A stretch of 64,000 bases of DNA from Microbacterium sp. SLBN-154 (GCF_006715565.1 NZ_VFNL01000001.1:2232001-2296000); one strand, 5' to 3'. Counted from the first letter of the stretch, positions 20,561 through 31,964 are shown. Notes: a model not told the origin generated them from the sequence alone. Numbers and translations are program-made.

Positions 20561-20974
20561 TCAGAACCAGATGGACAGTTCACGCGCGGCGGACTCGGGG
20601 CTGTCCGAGCCGTGCACGAGGTTCTGCTGAACCTTCAGTCCCCAGTCGCGTCCGAAATCGCCACGGATGGTCCCGGGCGCGGCACCTGTCGGATCGGTCG
20701 CCCCGGCCAGGGAGCGGAAGCCCTCGATGACGCGGTTTCCGGCCACGCGGATCGCGACCGACGGACCCGACATCATGAACTCCAGAAGCGGTTCGTAGAA
20801 CGGCTTGCCCTCGTGCTCGGCGTAGTGCGCTTCGAGGCGCTCGCGGTCGGGCTCCACCAGACGGATGTCGACCAGGGCGTAGCCCTTCGCCTCGATGCGG
20901 GCGAGGATCGTCCCCGTCAGGCCGCGCGCGACGCCATCGGGTTTCACCAGGACGAGGGTCTCTTGCGTAGCCAT
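20561..20974 (-). CDS. ndk: Nucleoside diphosphate kinase
   Basis: Transfers the gamma-phosphate between nucleoside triphosphates and diphosphates. The 137-aa product begins MATQETLVLVKPDGVARGL and contains the catalytic histidine in NLVHGSDSPESA; both are invariant family features. GGAG lies 10 nt before ATG 20974. The start is next to the stop of the DUF4233 gene (20976), and ndk is the last gene of the ileS-folC-DUF4233-ndk operon, an order common in Actinobacteria. Confidence 0.97.
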   Translation of the reverse strand: MATQETLVLVKPDGVARGLTGTILARIEAKGYALVDIRLVEPDRERLEAHYAEHEGKPFYEPLLEFMMSGPSVAIRVAGNRVIEGFRSLAGATDPTGAAPGTIRGDFGRDWGLKVQQNLVHGSDSPESAARELSIWF

Positions 20975-20975
20975 G

Positions 20976-21404
20976 TCAGTCAGTCTCCGTTTCGTTCCCG
21001 AGTTCGGCCGCCCGTCGCGCATTGCGCGCATCGAGGGAGGCACCCTTGATGGTGGCATACCCCCACATCCCACCGAAAATGAGCGCGACGAACAGCAGCG
21101 CCGGCACGAGGATGGCCCCGAGCGCGACGACGACCTGCAGCGCCCAGCCGACGATGATCGCCCACCGATGTCGCAGCAGTCCCGCGGTGACGACCATGAG
21201 GAGCGCGACGACCGTGCCCGCGACGATCCCCCACCATGCCGGGATCGGCTCGGGGAGGGCCCGCAGTCCGTACACGACCAGCCCGCCCAGGAAGGCGATC
21301 AGCGACTCGAACCCGAGCACGATCGACCCGAGCGCCTCCTCGGCGCCCCGCTGCCGGCGGGGACGACGAGGACGGTCCGAGGGGCCGGCGGCGGCCGCGG
21401 TCAT
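20976..21404 (-). CDS. DUF4233 domain-containing membrane protein
   Basis: Small actinobacterial membrane protein of unknown role, always found near folC and ndk. The 142-aa product has a short Arg/Pro-rich cytoplasmic N-terminus, the conserved LGSIVLGFESLIAFLGGLVVYGL first helix (27-50), and further helices near 58-75, 80-95 and 98-117, then a charged tail. ATG at 21404 overlaps the folC stop as ATGA. Function cannot be inferred beyond this neighbourhood. Confidence 0.88.
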   Translation of the reverse strand: MTAAAAGPSDRPRRPRRQRGAEEALGSIVLGFESLIAFLGGLVVYGLRALPEPIPAWWGIVAGTVVALLMVVTAGLLRHRWAIIVGWALQVVVALGAILVPALLFVALIFGGMWGYATIKGASLDARNARRAAELGNETETD

Positions 21405-22756
21405 GCCCGCCACCCGCCGCGCCAATCCTCGTCCTCGGCGAGGAGGATCGCCTCGCCGGCGAGGACGACGGAGCCGGTGACGACGACCGCACGGCGCGGG
21501 GCTGACGCGGCCCACTCCCTGGCGGCGTCGGCGGCGTCCTGCAAATCGCGGTGAACGGTGACACGTCGCCCGGCGGCTTCGACGAGGTCGGCGAGCCCGT
21601 CGGCGTCGCGGGCGCGTTCGGAGTCGGGGACGGTGGCGAACACCGGTCCCTCCACCGTCGTGAGGGCCTCGAGGATGCCCGCGGCATCCTTGTCGTCGAG
21701 AACGCCGAGCACCACACCCCATTCATCGAAGTCGAAGGATGCTGCGAGGGCGGCGACCAGCGCGCGGGCGCCGTGCGGGTTGTGGGCCGCGTCGACGACG
21801 ACGGTGGGGTCCGCGCCGATCACCTGCACCCGGCCCGGTGACGTCGCCGACCCCAGCCCCTCGGCGACGACGTCGGGATCGAGCCCGCGGTCTCCGGGCG
21901 CGAGGAGCGACTCGACCGCGGCGACCGCCAGAGTGGCGTTCTCGGCCTGATGCGCGCCGTACAGCCGCAGATAGACGTCGGCGTACCGGGCGCGCAGCCC
22001 CCGGATGGTCACCAGCTGTCCGCCGACCGCGAGCCGGGAGTCTTCCAGCGCGAAGTCCTCCTGCTCGACGGCGAGCGTCGCATTCTGCCGTGCGGCGGCC
22101 TCCCGCAGCACGCTCGCGGCCGATGGTTGCTGTCGCGCGGAGACCGCGGCGGCGCCCGGCTTGATGATGCCCGACTTCACCGCCGCGATCTCAGCGATGG
22201 TCTCGCCGAGGCGGTCAGCATGATCGAGGTCGATGGGAGCGAAGACGGCGACGTCGCCGTCGGCGGTGTTCGTGGCATCCCACGACCCGCCCATCCCGAC
22301 CTCGAGCACCAGCACATCGATCGGCGCGTCGGCGAAGGCGACGAAGGCGAGTACCGTCAGCAGCTCGAAGAATGTCAGCGCCGCGTCGCCCGCCGACTCG
22401 AGCTCGGCGTCGACGAGGTCCACGATCGGCGCGATCTCGTCCCAGGCGTCGGCCACCGCGGCGTCGGCGACGGGTTCACCGTCGATCATGATCCGTTCGG
22501 TGAATCGCGTCAGGTGCGGACTGGTGAACAGCCCGGTGCGCAGACCGTGCGCACGCACGAGACTCTCGATGATCCGGCTGGTGGAGGTCTTGCCGTTGGT
22601 GCCGGTGACGTGGATCACGCGATAGGTGCGCTGCGGATCGTCCAGCAGCTCGAGCACGCGTCTCGTGCGCTCGACCCGCGGCTGGACCCACCGCTCCCCC
22701 TGTCTGGCCAGGAGGGCGTCATACACCCGGTCAGCGCGTTCGCGGTGGCCCATCAT
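21401..22756 (-). CDS. folC: Dihydrofolate synthase / folylpolyglutamate synthase
   Basis: Adds glutamate to dihydropteroate and extends folate polyglutamate tails. The 451-aa Mur-ligase-like protein has the ATP-binding VTGTNGKTS near residues 50-58, the HLTRFTERI substrate loop, [14 protein letters not shown] region read as [11 protein letters not shown], and the C-terminal [10 protein letters not shown] motif. ATG at 22756 overlaps the ileS stop (ATGA); ATG at 22753 is in frame and has GGGAGG at better spacing. It is tightly coupled to ileS upstream and DUF4233 downstream. Confidence 0.95.
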   Translation of the reverse strand: MMGHRERADRVYDALLARQGERWVQPRVERTRRVLELLDDPQRTYRVIHVTGTNGKTSTSRIIESLVRAHGLRTGLFTSPHLTRFTERIMIDGEPVADAAVADAWDEIAPIVDLVDAELESAGDAALTFFELLTVLAFVAFADAPIDVLVLEVGMGGSWDATNTADGDVAVFAPIDLDHADRLGETIAEIAAVKSGIIKPGAAAVSARQQPSAASVLREAAARQNATLAVEQEDFALEDSRLAVGGQLVTIRGLRARYADVYLRLYGAHQAENATLAVAAVESLLAPGDRGLDPDVVAEGLGSATSPGRVQVIGADPTVVVDAAHNPHGARALVAALAASFDFDEWGVVLGVLDDKDAAGILEALTTVEGPVFATVPDSERARDADGLADLVEAAGRRVTVHRDLQDAADAAREWAASAPRRAVVVTGSVVLAGEAILLAEDEDWRGGWRA

Positions 22757-25700
22757 GCCTCCCGGCGTGACACGGCGACCTCGAAGGCGCCGCGATTGGC
22801 GAAGGTTCCCGCGTCGAATCGCGCGGTGTGCTCAGGCGCGGAATCCGCGGGCCTCGAGCCGCGTGGACCGTACAGGCCGTGCGCGATCGCGAGGGTCTCC
22901 GTCGCCACCCCCGCGGTGTCGAAGGCCGATTCGACGGCGACGCGGTCGTCGGCCTCGTCGAAGCTCAGCCAGAGTTCGATGCGGTCGCTGACCTCGAACC
23001 CGGCCGCCTTGCGCGTGTCCTGCACCGCACGGATGACGTCGCGTGCCAGGCCCTCGGCCTCCAGCTCGGGTGTCGTGGCGGTGTCCAGCAGCACGAAGCC
23101 GCCGCCGGTCAGCAGCGCGATCGCGGTGCCCTCGGCTGCTCCCCCCGCCTCCAGTGCCAGGTCGTATTCGCCGGGCTCGAGAGCGATGCCGTCGACGACC
23201 ACGACGCCGTCTCGCTCCTCCCAGACGCCGGCCTTGGCCCCGGCGATGACGTGCTGCACCTGCTTGCCCAGGCGCGGCCCGGCGGCCCGCGCGTTCACGG
23301 TGAGTCGCTTGCTGATGCCGTAGCGCTCGGCCACGGAGTCGTCCAGCTCCGCCGTGGCCACCGACTTCACGTTCAGCTCGTCGCGCACGATGCCCTCGAA
23401 CCGATGCAGGCCCGCCGCGTCGCGCGTGACGACCGTCAGGCTCGGCAGCGGCAGACGCACCCGCAGTCCGTGCTTCTTGCGGAGGGCGTTGGCCACCGAC
23501 GAGACCTCCCGGACGGCGTCCATGGCATCCCGGATGTCGTCGGCGGCGGGGAACGCATCGACGTCCGGCCAGTCCTCGAGGTGCACGCTCCGCCCCCCGG
23601 TGAGACCCTGCCACACTCGCTCGGCGATCAGCGGGATGAGCGGCGCCGCAACCCGGGTGAGAGTCTCGAGCACCGTGTACAGCGTGTCGAACGCCTCGGT
23701 CGTGCGCGGATCGTCCGCCGACACCCCTGCCCAGAAACGGTCGCGTGAGCGCCGGATGTACCAGTTGGTGAGCACCTCGGCGAAGTCGCGCAGCTTCGCC
23801 GCCGCGGAGGTCGAATCCAAGCCTTCCAGGTCGGCGGTCACCCCGCGGACGAGGTCGCCGGTGCGTGCGAGGATGTAGCGGTCGAGCACGTCCTGCGAAT
23901 CGGTGCGCCAGCTCGCCTCGTAGCCGTCCGAGGCGTTGGCGTAGGTGGCGAAGAAGTACCAGGCGTTCCACAGCGGCAGGAGGAACTCGCGCACTCCGGC
24001 TCGGATCCCCTCCTCGGTCACGACGAGGTTCCCACCGCGCAGCACCGGGCTCGCCATCAGGAACCAGCGCATCGCGTCGGACCCGTCCCGGTCGAAGACC
24101 TCGCGCACGTCGGGGTAGTTGCGCAGCGACTTCGACATCTTCTGGCCGTCGTTGCCGAGGACGATCCCGTGCGCCGAGACGGCCTTGAAAGCCGGTCGAC
24201 CGAACAGTGCCGAGGAGAGCACGTGCATGACGTAGAACCAGCCGCGGGTCTGCCCGATGTACTCCACGATGAAGTCGGCCGGCGCGTGGGCGTCGAACCA
24301 CTCCTGGTTCTCGAACGGATAGTGCACCTGCGCGAATGGCATGGAACCGGAGTCGAACCAGACGTCCAGAACGTCCTCGATACGACGCATGGTGCTGCGC
24401 CCGGTGGGATCATCCGGGTTCGGACGGGTCAGTTCGTCGATGTACGGCCGGTGGAGGTCGACCTCCCCCTCGGGGTTGCGCGGCAGCCGACCGAAGTCGC
24501 GCTCGAGGTCGGCGAGCGACCCGTACACGTCGACGCGCGGGTGGTCGGGGTCGTCGCTCTTCCATACCGGGATGGGCGAACCCCAGAACCGGTTGCGGCT
24601 GATCGACCAGTCGCGCGCGCCCTCGAGCCACTTGCCGAACTGACCGTGCTTGACGTTGTCGGGAACCCACGTGATCTGCTCGTTCCCGTCGAGCAGCTGC
24701 TCCTTGATCGCGGTCACGCGCACGAACCAGCTCGACACGGCCTTGTAGATCAGAGGGTTCCGGCATCGCCAGCAGTGGGGATACGAGTGCTCGTAGCTCG
24801 CCTCGCGGAGGAGCCGTCCCGCGTCGCGCAGGAGGCGGATGAGCGGACGGTTGGCCTCCATCCACAGCTGCCCGGCGACATCCGTCACGTGCGGCAGGAA
24901 GCGACCGCCTTCGTCGAGGGACAGGATCGTGGGGATGCCGACGGCATCGGCGACCCGCTGGTCATCCTCACCGTACGCAGGGGCTTGGTGCACGATGCCG
25001 GTGCCGTCGCTGGTCGTGACGTAGTCGTCGACGAGGATCTGCCAGGCGTTGTGGGTCCCCCAGGTCTCCGCATCGGCGTAGTAGTCGAAGAGTCGGTCGT
25101 AGGCCACTCCCTCGAGCTCCGCTCCCGTGACCCGCGCATCGATCGCGGCGCGGGCCTCATCGGCCGACTCGTATCCCAGATCCTTGGCGTATCCGGCGAG
25201 CAGATCCTCGGCGAGGAGGTAGCGGTGGGCGCTCGATTCGATCGCGTCGTCGGGCGTGCCGTCAGGAGAGGTGTGCACGTCGGCGGCGCCCTTCGGCCCC
25301 GCCGGAAGAACCACGTAGCGGATCTCCGGGCCCACCGCCAATGCGAGGTTCGTCGGCAGAGTCCACGGCGTCGTGGTCCAGGCCAGGGCGCGGACGGCCG
25401 TCAGTCCGAGTGCTTCGGCCTTCGCCCCGACGAGGGGGAAGGTCACCGTGACGGAGGGATCCTGTCGCATCTGGTAGACGTCGTCGTCCATCCGCAGCTC
25501 GTGGCTCGACAGCGGTGTCTCGTCGCGCCAGCAGTACGGGAGCACCCGGTAGCCCTCGTACGCCAGTCCCTTGTGGTGGAGCGTGTGGAAGGCCCACAGC
25601 ACCGACTCCATATAGGTCGTGTCGAGGGTCTTGTATCCGCGTTCGAAGTCCACCCACCGGGCCTGCCGGGTGACGTAGTCCTGCCACTCCCGCGTGTAGG

Positions 25701-26115
25701 CGAGCACCGATTCGCGGGCGCGGTCGTTGAAGACATCGATGCCCATCGCCTCGATGTCGGTCTTCTCGGTGATGCCGAGCTGCTTCATCGCCTCGAGTTC
25801 CGCAGGCAGGCCGTGGGTGTCCCAGCCGAAGACGCGGTCGACCTTCTTGCCTCGCATGGTCTGGAAGCGCGGGAAGAGGTCTTTGGCGTATCCGGTCAGG
25901 AGGTGACCGTAGTGCGGCAGACCGTTGGCGAACGGCGGGCCGTCGTAGAACACCCATTCCTCGGCTCCGTCGCGGCGGGCGATGGAGGCCCGGAAGGTGT
26001 CGTCCTGGCCCCAGAACGCGAGCACCTCGTTCTCGATGTCGGGGAATCGCGGGCTCGGAACGACCGCCGCAGGGCCGAAGGAGGCGCCGGAGGAAGAGGG
26101 CTTCGGATAGGTCAT
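22753..26115 (-). CDS. ileS: Isoleucyl-tRNA synthetase
   Basis: Charges tRNA-Ile. The 1120-aa class I enzyme has the HIGH signature as HYGH ([16 protein letters not shown]), a large CP1 editing domain, and KMSKS in [10 protein letters not shown]. The protein is of the longer, eukaryote-like IleRS type that can be less sensitive to mupirocin; this is family knowledge, not tested here. ATG at 26115 (MTYPKPSS) follows a T-box leader whose sequestrator covers its weak ribosome binding site. It heads the ileS-folC-DUF4233-ndk operon. Confidence 0.97.
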   Translation of the reverse strand: MTYPKPSSSGASFGPAAVVPSPRFPDIENEVLAFWGQDDTFRASIARRDGAEEWVFYDGPPFANGLPHYGHLLTGYAKDLFPRFQTMRGKKVDRVFGWDTHGLPAELEAMKQLGITEKTDIEAMGIDVFNDRARESVLAYTREWQDYVTRQARWVDFERGYKTLDTTYMESVLWAFHTLHHKGLAYEGYRVLPYCWRDETPLSSHELRMDDDVYQMRQDPSVTVTFPLVGAKAEALGLTAVRALAWTTTPWTLPTNLALAVGPEIRYVVLPAGPKGAADVHTSPDGTPDDAIESSAHRYLLAEDLLAGYAKDLGYESADEARAAIDARVTGAELEGVAYDRLFDYYADAETWGTHNAWQILVDDYVTTSDGTGIVHQAPAYGEDDQRVADAVGIPTILSLDEGGRFLPHVTDVAGQLWMEANRPLIRLLRDAGRLLREASYEHSYPHCWRCRNPLIYKAVSSWFVRVTAIKEQLLDGNEQITWVPDNVKHGQFGKWLEGARDWSISRNRFWGSPIPVWKSDDPDHPRVDVYGSLADLERDFGRLPRNPEGEVDLHRPYIDELTRPNPDDPTGRSTMRRIEDVLDVWFDSGSMPFAQVHYPFENQEWFDAHAPADFIVEYIGQTRGWFYVMHVLSSALFGRPAFKAVSAHGIVLGNDGQKMSKSLRNYPDVREVFDRDGSDAMRWFLMASPVLRGGNLVVTEEGIRAGVREFLLPLWNAWYFFATYANASDGYEASWRTDSQDVLDRYILARTGDLVRGVTADLEGLDSTSAAAKLRDFAEVLTNWYIRRSRDRFWAGVSADDPRTTEAFDTLYTVLETLTRVAAPLIPLIAERVWQGLTGGRSVHLEDWPDVDAFPAADDIRDAMDAVREVSSVANALRKKHGLRVRLPLPSLTVVTRDAAGLHRFEGIVRDELNVKSVATAELDDSVAERYGISKRLTVNARAAGPRLGKQVQHVIAGAKAGVWEERDGVVVVDGIALEPGEYDLALEAGGAAEGTAIALLTGGGFVLLDTATTPELEAEGLARDVIRAVQDTRKAAGFEVSDRIELWLSFDEADDRVAVESAFDTAGVATETLAIAHGLYGPRGSRPADSAPEHTARFDAGTFANRGAFEVAVSRREA

Positions 26116-26302
26116 GTCGTCTCGCAGTCGTCGGTCGTGCCGGACGCCGGGACGACTCGTCGCGAGCCGCGGTACCACCCTGCTTGCGGGTCTCCCCGCC
26201 CCTCTCACAGCGGCTGTGACGGGCCTGACCCGCTCGGTTCTACTGGTCCCGGTGGGGATGTTCTTCCGAGTGCTCCCCGGTGATGGCCGGATCGGTGCGT
26301 GT
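26116..26302 (-). promoter_or_regulatory. T-box riboswitch controlling ileS, actinobacterial translational type with ultrashort Stem I
   Basis: Read on the minus strand. An ultrashort Stem I, CCGG-CCAUCA-CCGG (26290-26277), presents the Ile codon AUC (26284-26282) in its loop. Stems follow at 26218-26204 (UCACAG/CUGUGA) and 26199-26186 (GCGGG/CCCGC). The T-box AGGGUGGUACCGCGG is at 26181-26167; its UGGU can pair with the ACCA end of uncharged tRNA-Ile. Next, CUCGC (26166-26162) and AGUCGUC (26157-26151) can pair with GACGACUGCGAG (26132-26121), a 12-bp sequestrator covering the region 5 nt before the ileS ATG. There is no U-run, so control is probably translational. TATGAT at 26314-26309 is a likely -10. 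Confidence 0.93.
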
Positions 26303-26375
26303 GCATCGATCATATCGTTCCCGCCCGATGCACGCGGCGGGGAATGCCCGGACGATCCGCCGGGTTTCTGGACTC

Positions 26376-27758
26376 GTGCCAGAATCGTCCCCCGTGCCTT
26401 CCGTCTCACCTCGGTCTTCCGTTCCCTCCGGGTCCTCTCCCGCCCTCGACCGCTCTCCCACCCGCCGCGTCGCGTGGGCGTCGATGGTCGGGACCTCGCT
26501 CGAGTCGTTCGACTTCTACCTCTTCGCCTACTTCTCGGCGTTCTTCGTCGGACCCCTCTTCTTCGAGCCCCTCGGCCCGGTCGGCGGCACCGCGCTGTCG
26601 TTCCTGACCATCGCGGTGGCCTTCGTCGTCCGCCCGGTCGGCGCGCTGATCTTCGGCTACCTCGGCGACCGCCTCGGGCGACGCACGACGCTGCTGTGGA
26701 CCGTCGGCATCATGGGCGTCGCGACCGGGCTCATCGGGCTCCTGCCCACATACGCCCAGGCCGGATGGCTCGGAGCGGTGCTGCTGGTCACGCTCCGGAT
26801 CGCACAGGGACTCTCGCTCGGCGGCGAGTGGGGCGGGTCGATCCTCATCGCCACCGAACACTCCTCGCCGGTCAAGCGCGCCTTCTACGCCGCGATCCCG
26901 CAGCTGGGCTCACCCGTGGGCTCCATCCTCTCGGCGACGGTGTTCATCGTGCTCACCTTCGTCCTTCCCGCAGAAGAGCTCGCGGCGTGGGGCTGGCGCA
27001 TCCCCTTCCTCCTCGCCCTGCCGCTGCTGCTCGTGTCGCTGTACCTGCGCTGGTCGATCTCCGAGACCCCGGTCTTCGAAGGCCTCGTCGCCGAAGGCCG
27101 CCGCGACCGCACGCCGGTGCTGTCGATGCTGCGGCAGCGCCCGGGGGCTCTGGTGATCGCCATCGGCGCCGCGCTCCTCGGCATCGGGTCCTACTCCCTC
27201 ATGAACACGTACACGATCAGTTACGGCACGTCCCAGCTGGGATTCAGCTACCAGGACCTCCTCGTTGCGACCACCGTGGGCGGGCTGCTTCAGCTGGTCA
27301 CCATCCCGCTCTTCGGCGTGTGGGCCGCCCGCGTCGGATCGGCGCGCGTCGTCGCCGCCGGAGCGCTCGGCACCCTGCTCATCACTTTCCCGATGTACTT
27401 CCTCCTGCAGTTCTCGACGTTCCCGATCCTCGTGGCGACGATGATCATCGGCGGCATCCTTCCGACCATGTCGTGGGCGGCCCTGGGCGGCCTCATGAAC
27501 GATCTGTTCCCCGATCGGTTCCGCTACTCGGCGCTGTCGTTCGCGTACGCCCTCGCCGCGACGGTCAGCGGCTTCATCCCCTCCATCACCTTCGAGGTCG
27601 GCTTGGCGACAGGGAACGCCTGGTGGCACCCCGGTGTCGTCCTCGCGGTCATGTCGGCCATCACCCTCGCCGCGGCGGTGGCGGCCGGAACGGCGACCGC
27701 CCGTCGACCCGCGGTCGAGAGCGAGACGACTCCCGAGCTCGCCTCGTCCGCGCCCTAG
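26376..27758 (+). CDS. MFS transporter, metabolite:H+ symporter (MHS) type
   Basis: Twelve-helix secondary transporter of the MHS subfamily, which includes shikimate, proline/betaine and alpha-ketoglutarate permeases. Visible features are the first-helix block [22 protein letters not shown], the loop [14 protein letters not shown] between helices 2 and 3, and [23 protein letters not shown] in helices 4-5, all MHS hallmarks. The substrate is unknown. The start is uncertain: the frame is open into the ileS leader, where it would read T-box DNA; GTG at 26376 or GTG at 26394 are more sensible. It is divergent from ileS. The mature transporter begins near the [10 protein letters not shown] stretch. 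Confidence 0.82.
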   Translation: MPESSPVPSVSPRSSVPSGSSPALDRSPTRRVAWASMVGTSLESFDFYLFAYFSAFFVGPLFFEPLGPVGGTALSFLTIAVAFVVRPVGALIFGYLGDRLGRRTTLLWTVGIMGVATGLIGLLPTYAQAGWLGAVLLVTLRIAQGLSLGGEWGGSILIATEHSSPVKRAFYAAIPQLGSPVGSILSATVFIVLTFVLPAEELAAWGWRIPFLLALPLLLVSLYLRWSISETPVFEGLVAEGRRDRTPVLSMLRQRPGALVIAIGAALLGIGSYSLMNTYTISYGTSQLGFSYQDLLVATTVGGLLQLVTIPLFGVWAARVGSARVVAAGALGTLLITFPMYFLLQFSTFPILVATMIIGGILPTMSWAALGGLMNDLFPDRFRYSALSFAYALAATVSGFIPSITFEVGLATGNAWWHPGVVLAVMSAITLAAAVAAGTATARRPAVESETTPELASSAP

Positions 27759-27853
27759 CGTCGCCGGGAGGCGGGGGGTGGGCCCGATAGAATCGGGCGG
27801 ACCCACACTCAGGCACGCTCACACAGTGCCGCACATAGCGCCGAGGAGACACC

Positions 27854-30424
27854 ATGGCCACCATTCCCGACAAGCCCGCACTCGAGGGGCTGGAGCAGAT
27901 CTGGGACGAACGGTGGACCGCGGCGGGCACGTACGCCTTCGACCGGCTCCGCGCCGCCGAGGTGGGGCGCGAGGGCATCTACAGCGTCGACACCCCTCCT
28001 CCGACCGCCTCGGGGAGTCTGCACATCGGCCACGTCTTCAGCTACACCCACACCGATGTGAAGGTCCGCTTCGAGCGGATGCGCGGCAAGGTCGTCTTCT
28101 ACCCGATGGGGTGGGACGACAACGGCCTCCCCACGGAGCGACGGGTGCAGAACTACTACGGGGTGCGCTGCGATCCGAGTCTGGCCTACGACCCCGACTT
28201 CTCGCCGCCGTACGAGGGCGGCGACAACAAGTCCTCTCGGGCCGCCGATCAGATCCCGATCAGCCGGCGCAACTTCATCGAGCTCTGCGAGAAGCTCACC
28301 GTCGAAGATGAGAAGCACTTCGAGGCCCTGTGGCGGAACCTCGGCCTGAGCGTCGACTGGACGCAGACCTACCGCACGATCTCCGACGAGACGATGCGCA
28401 CCAGTCAGCTCGCGTTCCTCCGCAACATCGAGCGCGGTGAGGCCTACCAGGCCCTCGCCCCGACCCTGTGGGACATCGACTTCCGCTCGGCGATCGCGCA
28501 GGCCGAGCTCGAGGATCGGGAGCAGCCGGCGGCCTACCACCGGGTCGCCTTCCACCGCACAGACGGCAGCGGCGACATCCACATCGAGACCACCCGCCCC
28601 GAGCTCCTCCCCGCCTGCGTCGCGCTCGTGGCGCACCCCGACGACGAGCGCTACCGCGACGTCTTCGGCACGACCGTGCGGACACCCCTGTTCGACGTCG
28701 AGGTGCCGGTGCTCGCGCACCCGCTCGCCCAGCCCGACAAGGGGTCGGGTATCGCGATGATCTGCACGTTCGGCGATGTGACCGACATCATCTGGTGGCG
28801 CGAGCTCGACCTCCCCAACCGCACGATCCTCGGTCAGGACGGCCGGGTGATCGCCGACGCGCCCGATGCGATCACGTCGGACGCCGGTGTCTCGGCGTAC
28901 GCCGAGCTCGCCGGGAAGACCGTCTTCAGCGCCAAGAAGCGCATCGTCGAGCTCCTTCAGGACTCCGGTGAGCTCATCGGCGAACCGCGGCCGTTCACGC
29001 ACCCGGTGAAGTTCTACGAGAAGGGCGACCGCCCGCTCGAGATCGTCTCGACGCGCCAGTGGTACATCCGCAACGGCGCCCGCGACGCGGCGCTTCGAGA
29101 CCGGCTGATCTCGCTCGGACGGGAGCTGAGCTGGCACCCCGACTTCATGCGCGTGCGGTACGAGAACTGGACCAACGGGCTGACAGGAGACTGGCTCGTC
29201 TCACGTCAGCGATTCTTCGGCGTTCCGATCCCGGTCTGGTACGGGCTCGATGCCGACGGCAACCGCGACTACGACCGGGTCATCGTTCCCGGAGTCGCCC
29301 AGCTGCCGGTGGACCCCACGATCGACGTCCCCGGGGGATTCTCCGCCGACCAGCGCGGCGTACCCGGCGGCTTCGAGGGCGAGCAGGACATCTTCGACAC
29401 CTGGGCCACCTCCTCCCTCACCCCTCAGCTTGCGGGCGGCTGGGAGCGGGACCCCGAGCTGTGGGATCTCGTCACGCCGTTCGACCTGCGCCCGCAGGGT
29501 CAGGACATCATCCGCACCTGGCTGTTCTCCACCATGCTTCGCAGCGCCTTGGAAGACGGTCGGTCGCCCTGGCGGACGGCGGCGATCTCCGGCTTCATCG
29601 TCGACCCGGACCGCAAGAAGATGTCCAAGTCCAAGGGCAACGTCGTCACTCCCGCCGACATCCTCGCCCAGCACGGTTCCGACGCGGTCCGCTACTGGGC
29701 GGCATCCAGCCGGCTGGGAACGGATGCCGCGTTCGACCCGCAGAACCCCACGCAGATCAAGATCGGCAGGCGACTGGCGATCAAGATCCTGAACGCGGCG
29801 AAGTTCGTGCTCTCGTTCCCCGTGCCCGAGGCTGCCGAGATCACCCACCCCCTCGACGCCAGCATGCTGGCGACCCTCGACCGGGTGGTCGACGAGGCGA
29901 CGGCGGCGTGGGAGGCGTACGACCACGCGCGGGCCCTGGAGCTCACCGAGTCGTTCTTCTGGACGTTCTGCGACGACTATCTGGAGTTGGTCAAGGAACG
30001 TGCGTACGACCGGTCGACCGAGGGTGGTGGGTCTGCGGCGCTGGCCCTGCGCCAGGCACTGAGCGCCCTGCTGCGACTCTTCGCGCCGGTGCTCTCCTTC
30101 GCCACGGAGGAGGCATGGTCGTGGTTCAACGACGGTTCGGTCCACGTGGCCGAGTGGCCGCGATCGCAGGCGGTCGACGGCGATCCGCGTGTGCTGACGG
30201 CGGTGGGAAGCGCCCTCATCGGCATCCGTCGCGCCAAGACCGAAGCGAAGGTCTCGCAGAAGACGCCCGTGGCCGAGCTGACGATCCAGGCGCCGCCGGA
30301 GATCGTCGAGCACCTCCGCCTCGCCGAGGACGACCTGAAGGCGGTCGGTCGGGTCGCCCAGATCCGCTACACCGACGGTGCCGAGACGGTCGTCACCGAC
30401 ATCCGCTTCGCCGAGGAGGCCTGA
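27854..30424 (+). CDS. valS: Valyl-tRNA synthetase
   Basis: Charges tRNA-Val. The 856-aa class I enzyme shows PPTASGSLHIGH (HIGH motif near residue 57), the WDDNGLPTERR block, a CP1 editing domain, and KKMSKSKGN as the KMSKS loop, then the anticodon-binding domain with EEAWSWF. The shorter C-terminus without a long coiled-coil arm matches the form common in Microbacteriaceae. GAGGAG lies upstream of ATG 27854. TAGAAT near 27788 is a candidate -10 box giving a leader of about 60 nt. A 79-aa protein gene follows by 1 nt. Confidence 0.97.
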   Translation: MATIPDKPALEGLEQIWDERWTAAGTYAFDRLRAAEVGREGIYSVDTPPPTASGSLHIGHVFSYTHTDVKVRFERMRGKVVFYPMGWDDNGLPTERRVQNYYGVRCDPSLAYDPDFSPPYEGGDNKSSRAADQIPISRRNFIELCEKLTVEDEKHFEALWRNLGLSVDWTQTYRTISDETMRTSQLAFLRNIERGEAYQALAPTLWDIDFRSAIAQAELEDREQPAAYHRVAFHRTDGSGDIHIETTRPELLPACVALVAHPDDERYRDVFGTTVRTPLFDVEVPVLAHPLAQPDKGSGIAMICTFGDVTDIIWWRELDLPNRTILGQDGRVIADAPDAITSDAGVSAYAELAGKTVFSAKKRIVELLQDSGELIGEPRPFTHPVKFYEKGDRPLEIVSTRQWYIRNGARDAALRDRLISLGRELSWHPDFMRVRYENWTNGLTGDWLVSRQRFFGVPIPVWYGLDADGNRDYDRVIVPGVAQLPVDPTIDVPGGFSADQRGVPGGFEGEQDIFDTWATSSLTPQLAGGWERDPELWDLVTPFDLRPQGQDIIRTWLFSTMLRSALEDGRSPWRTAAISGFIVDPDRKKMSKSKGNVVTPADILAQHGSDAVRYWAASSRLGTDAAFDPQNPTQIKIGRRLAIKILNAAKFVLSFPVPEAAEITHPLDASMLATLDRVVDEATAAWEAYDHARALELTESFFWTFCDDYLELVKERAYDRSTEGGGSAALALRQALSALLRLFAPVLSFATEEAWSWFNDGSVHVAEWPRSQAVDGDPRVLTAVGSALIGIRRAKTEAKVSQKTPVAELTIQAPPEIVEHLRLAEDDLKAVGRVAQIRYTDGAETVVTDIRFAEEA

Positions 30425-30425
30425 C

Positions 30426-30665
30426 ATGCAGCTGGGAACGCGATGGACGTCGGGGGACGAACCGCCGGCGTCGGTGCCGCCCGCGGTCGCCGCGGCCGTC
30501 CGTTCCGTCGACGCCGCTTTCGGCTCAGCCGGTCCGCGCCCGCGGTGGACGCTGACGTGGCTGGAGGGCCGGCCGATCGCCGAACTCGACAACGGCGTGA
30601 TCGTCGAGCTCGACGCGGACGGGACCGCGGTAGTGCGTCATGACGACGAGGACGAGTTCGGCTGA
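30426..30665 (+). CDS. Small conserved hypothetical protein after valS, 79 aa
   Basis: Family not recognised. ATG at 30426 is 1 nt after the valS stop, so it is almost certainly translated from the same message by re-initiation. The product begins [19 protein letters not shown], has a helix ([12 protein letters not shown]), then a W-rich strand region ([33 protein letters not shown]) and an acidic tail. It is soluble and acidic. The end overlaps the convergent MFS gene by 28 bp. Confidence 0.75.
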   Translation: MQLGTRWTSGDEPPASVPPAVAAAVRSVDAAFGSAGPRPRWTLTWLEGRPIAELDNGVIVELDADGTAVVRHDDEDEFG

Positions 30666-31960
30666 GTCGCCTTCGGGCCTGACGACGTGGTCAGCGGGAG
30701 AGGGCCGGTCTGCCGACTGGCTGCGAGGATGAGACGGGTCGCCACCGCGGTCGCGGCCAGTGTCACTCCCGCGGCGATGATGTAGGGCAACCGCAGGTCG
30801 ACGCGAGCGGCGAGTCCGCCGGCGAGGGTCGCGATCGGGAACAGTCCCCATGTGAGGCTGCGGATGACGCCGAGGACGCGTCCGAAGACGTCGCCGGGCA
30901 CGATCAGCTGTCGGAGGGCGCCCCACGGAACGTTCCAGGTGGACACGGCGAAGGCCATGAGAGCGTAGAACACCACCGCGAGAACGACCCCGGGGGCCAC
31001 CGCGACGAGCGCCAGGCTCACCGCGGCGAGCAGGTTGGCGCCGAGCATCACCGCGCCGCGGCCGAACCGGTCCACCAGCAGTGGCGCGACGAGGGAACCC
31101 GCCAGAGCGCCGATTCCGATGCCGGCGGTCACGAAGCCGATCGCCGCCGGAGGCACGCCCTGGGTGTCGAGGAAATACAGGATGGTCGCCGCCTGTGCGA
31201 AGGAGAAGGCCGAACCCACCACGGAGGTGAAGATCACCAGGGCGCGGAGGTAGCGATGCCGCCACAGGTAGGCCAGGGCCGTGCGCGTGGAGATCGGCGA
31301 GGCCGGTCGGGTGCTGTCCTGGTCTCGGCGAGGTCGCGCGGCGGCGGCGGGCAGCAGCAGGGCGAGGACGATCGGCACCAGGTAGCCGACGGCGCCGAGC
31401 CAGAGCGGCAGAGCCAAGGAGACGGCGAAGAGCAGGCCCGCCACCGGTTGCGCCAGGAAGCTGTCGATCGTGATCTGCGCGGCCTGGATCCTGCCGTTCG
31501 CGCGATCCAGGCCGTTGGGCGCCACGAGCGCGGGGACGACCGCGTTCGTGGCGTTGTCGAACAGGGTCTCCCCCAGTCCGAACACCAGCACTCCCGCGAA
31601 CAGCGCCCAGATGGTCAGCTCATCGGTGACGGTGAGGATCGCCAGAGCGACCGCGGCACCTCCGCGGAGGATGTTCGCGCCTGCCATGATGATCCGCCGG
31701 TCGAAGCGGTCCACCAGCATCCCCGCCGGGAGGCCGAACACCAGCCAGGGCAGGAACGCCAGGGCGCCGACGGCGGCGATCGCGAGCGGATCGGTCGTCA
31801 GTGTCGTCGCGATGAGCGGAACCGCTGTGCGGCCCAGTCCATCGGCCAGGTTACTGAAGGCCGCCGCGGTCCACAGTCGGCCGAAGTCTCGGCCGAGGGG
31901 CGAGCGCCGCGGGGGGATCGGTCCGAGGTCGGGAATGATCTCGGACGTCGTATCGGTCAC
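30638..31960 (-). CDS. MFS transporter (drug-efflux-like) of the ArsR operon
   Basis: The 440-aa protein has about 12 hydrophobic helices with the MFS loop-2/3 motif [15 protein letters not shown] and a second-half counterpart [16 protein letters not shown], matching the enterobactin/macrolide-type exporter group (MFS_3). Substrate unknown. GTG at 31960 follows the stop of a 69-aa gene by 4 nt; that gene overlaps the ArsR-type regulator, so the three form one operon. A transporter under an ArsR-like repressor suggests induction by a small toxic ligand; that is inference. The 3' end overlaps the 79-aa gene by 28 bp. Confidence 0.85.
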   Translation of the reverse strand: MTDTTSEIIPDLGPIPPRRSPLGRDFGRLWTAAAFSNLADGLGRTAVPLIATTLTTDPLAIAAVGALAFLPWLVFGLPAGMLVDRFDRRIIMAGANILRGGAAVALAILTVTDELTIWALFAGVLVFGLGETLFDNATNAVVPALVAPNGLDRANGRIQAAQITIDSFLAQPVAGLLFAVSLALPLWLGAVGYLVPIVLALLLPAAAARPRRDQDSTRPASPISTRTALAYLWRHRYLRALVIFTSVVGSAFSFAQAATILYFLDTQGVPPAAIGFVTAGIGIGALAGSLVAPLLVDRFGRGAVMLGANLLAAVSLALVAVAPGVVLAVVFYALMAFAVSTWNVPWGALRQLIVPGDVFGRVLGVIRSLTWGLFPIATLAGGLAARVDLRLPYIIAAGVTLAATAVATRLILAASRQTGPLPLTTSSGPKATQPNSSSSS

Positions 31961-31964
31961 CGTT

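Noticed and set aside
26280..26375. Upstream extension of the MHS transporter (possible extra N-terminus)
   Set aside because: This DNA includes the ileS T-box Stem I and promoter on the other strand, and the translated residues are not transporter-like, so later GTG starts are preferred.
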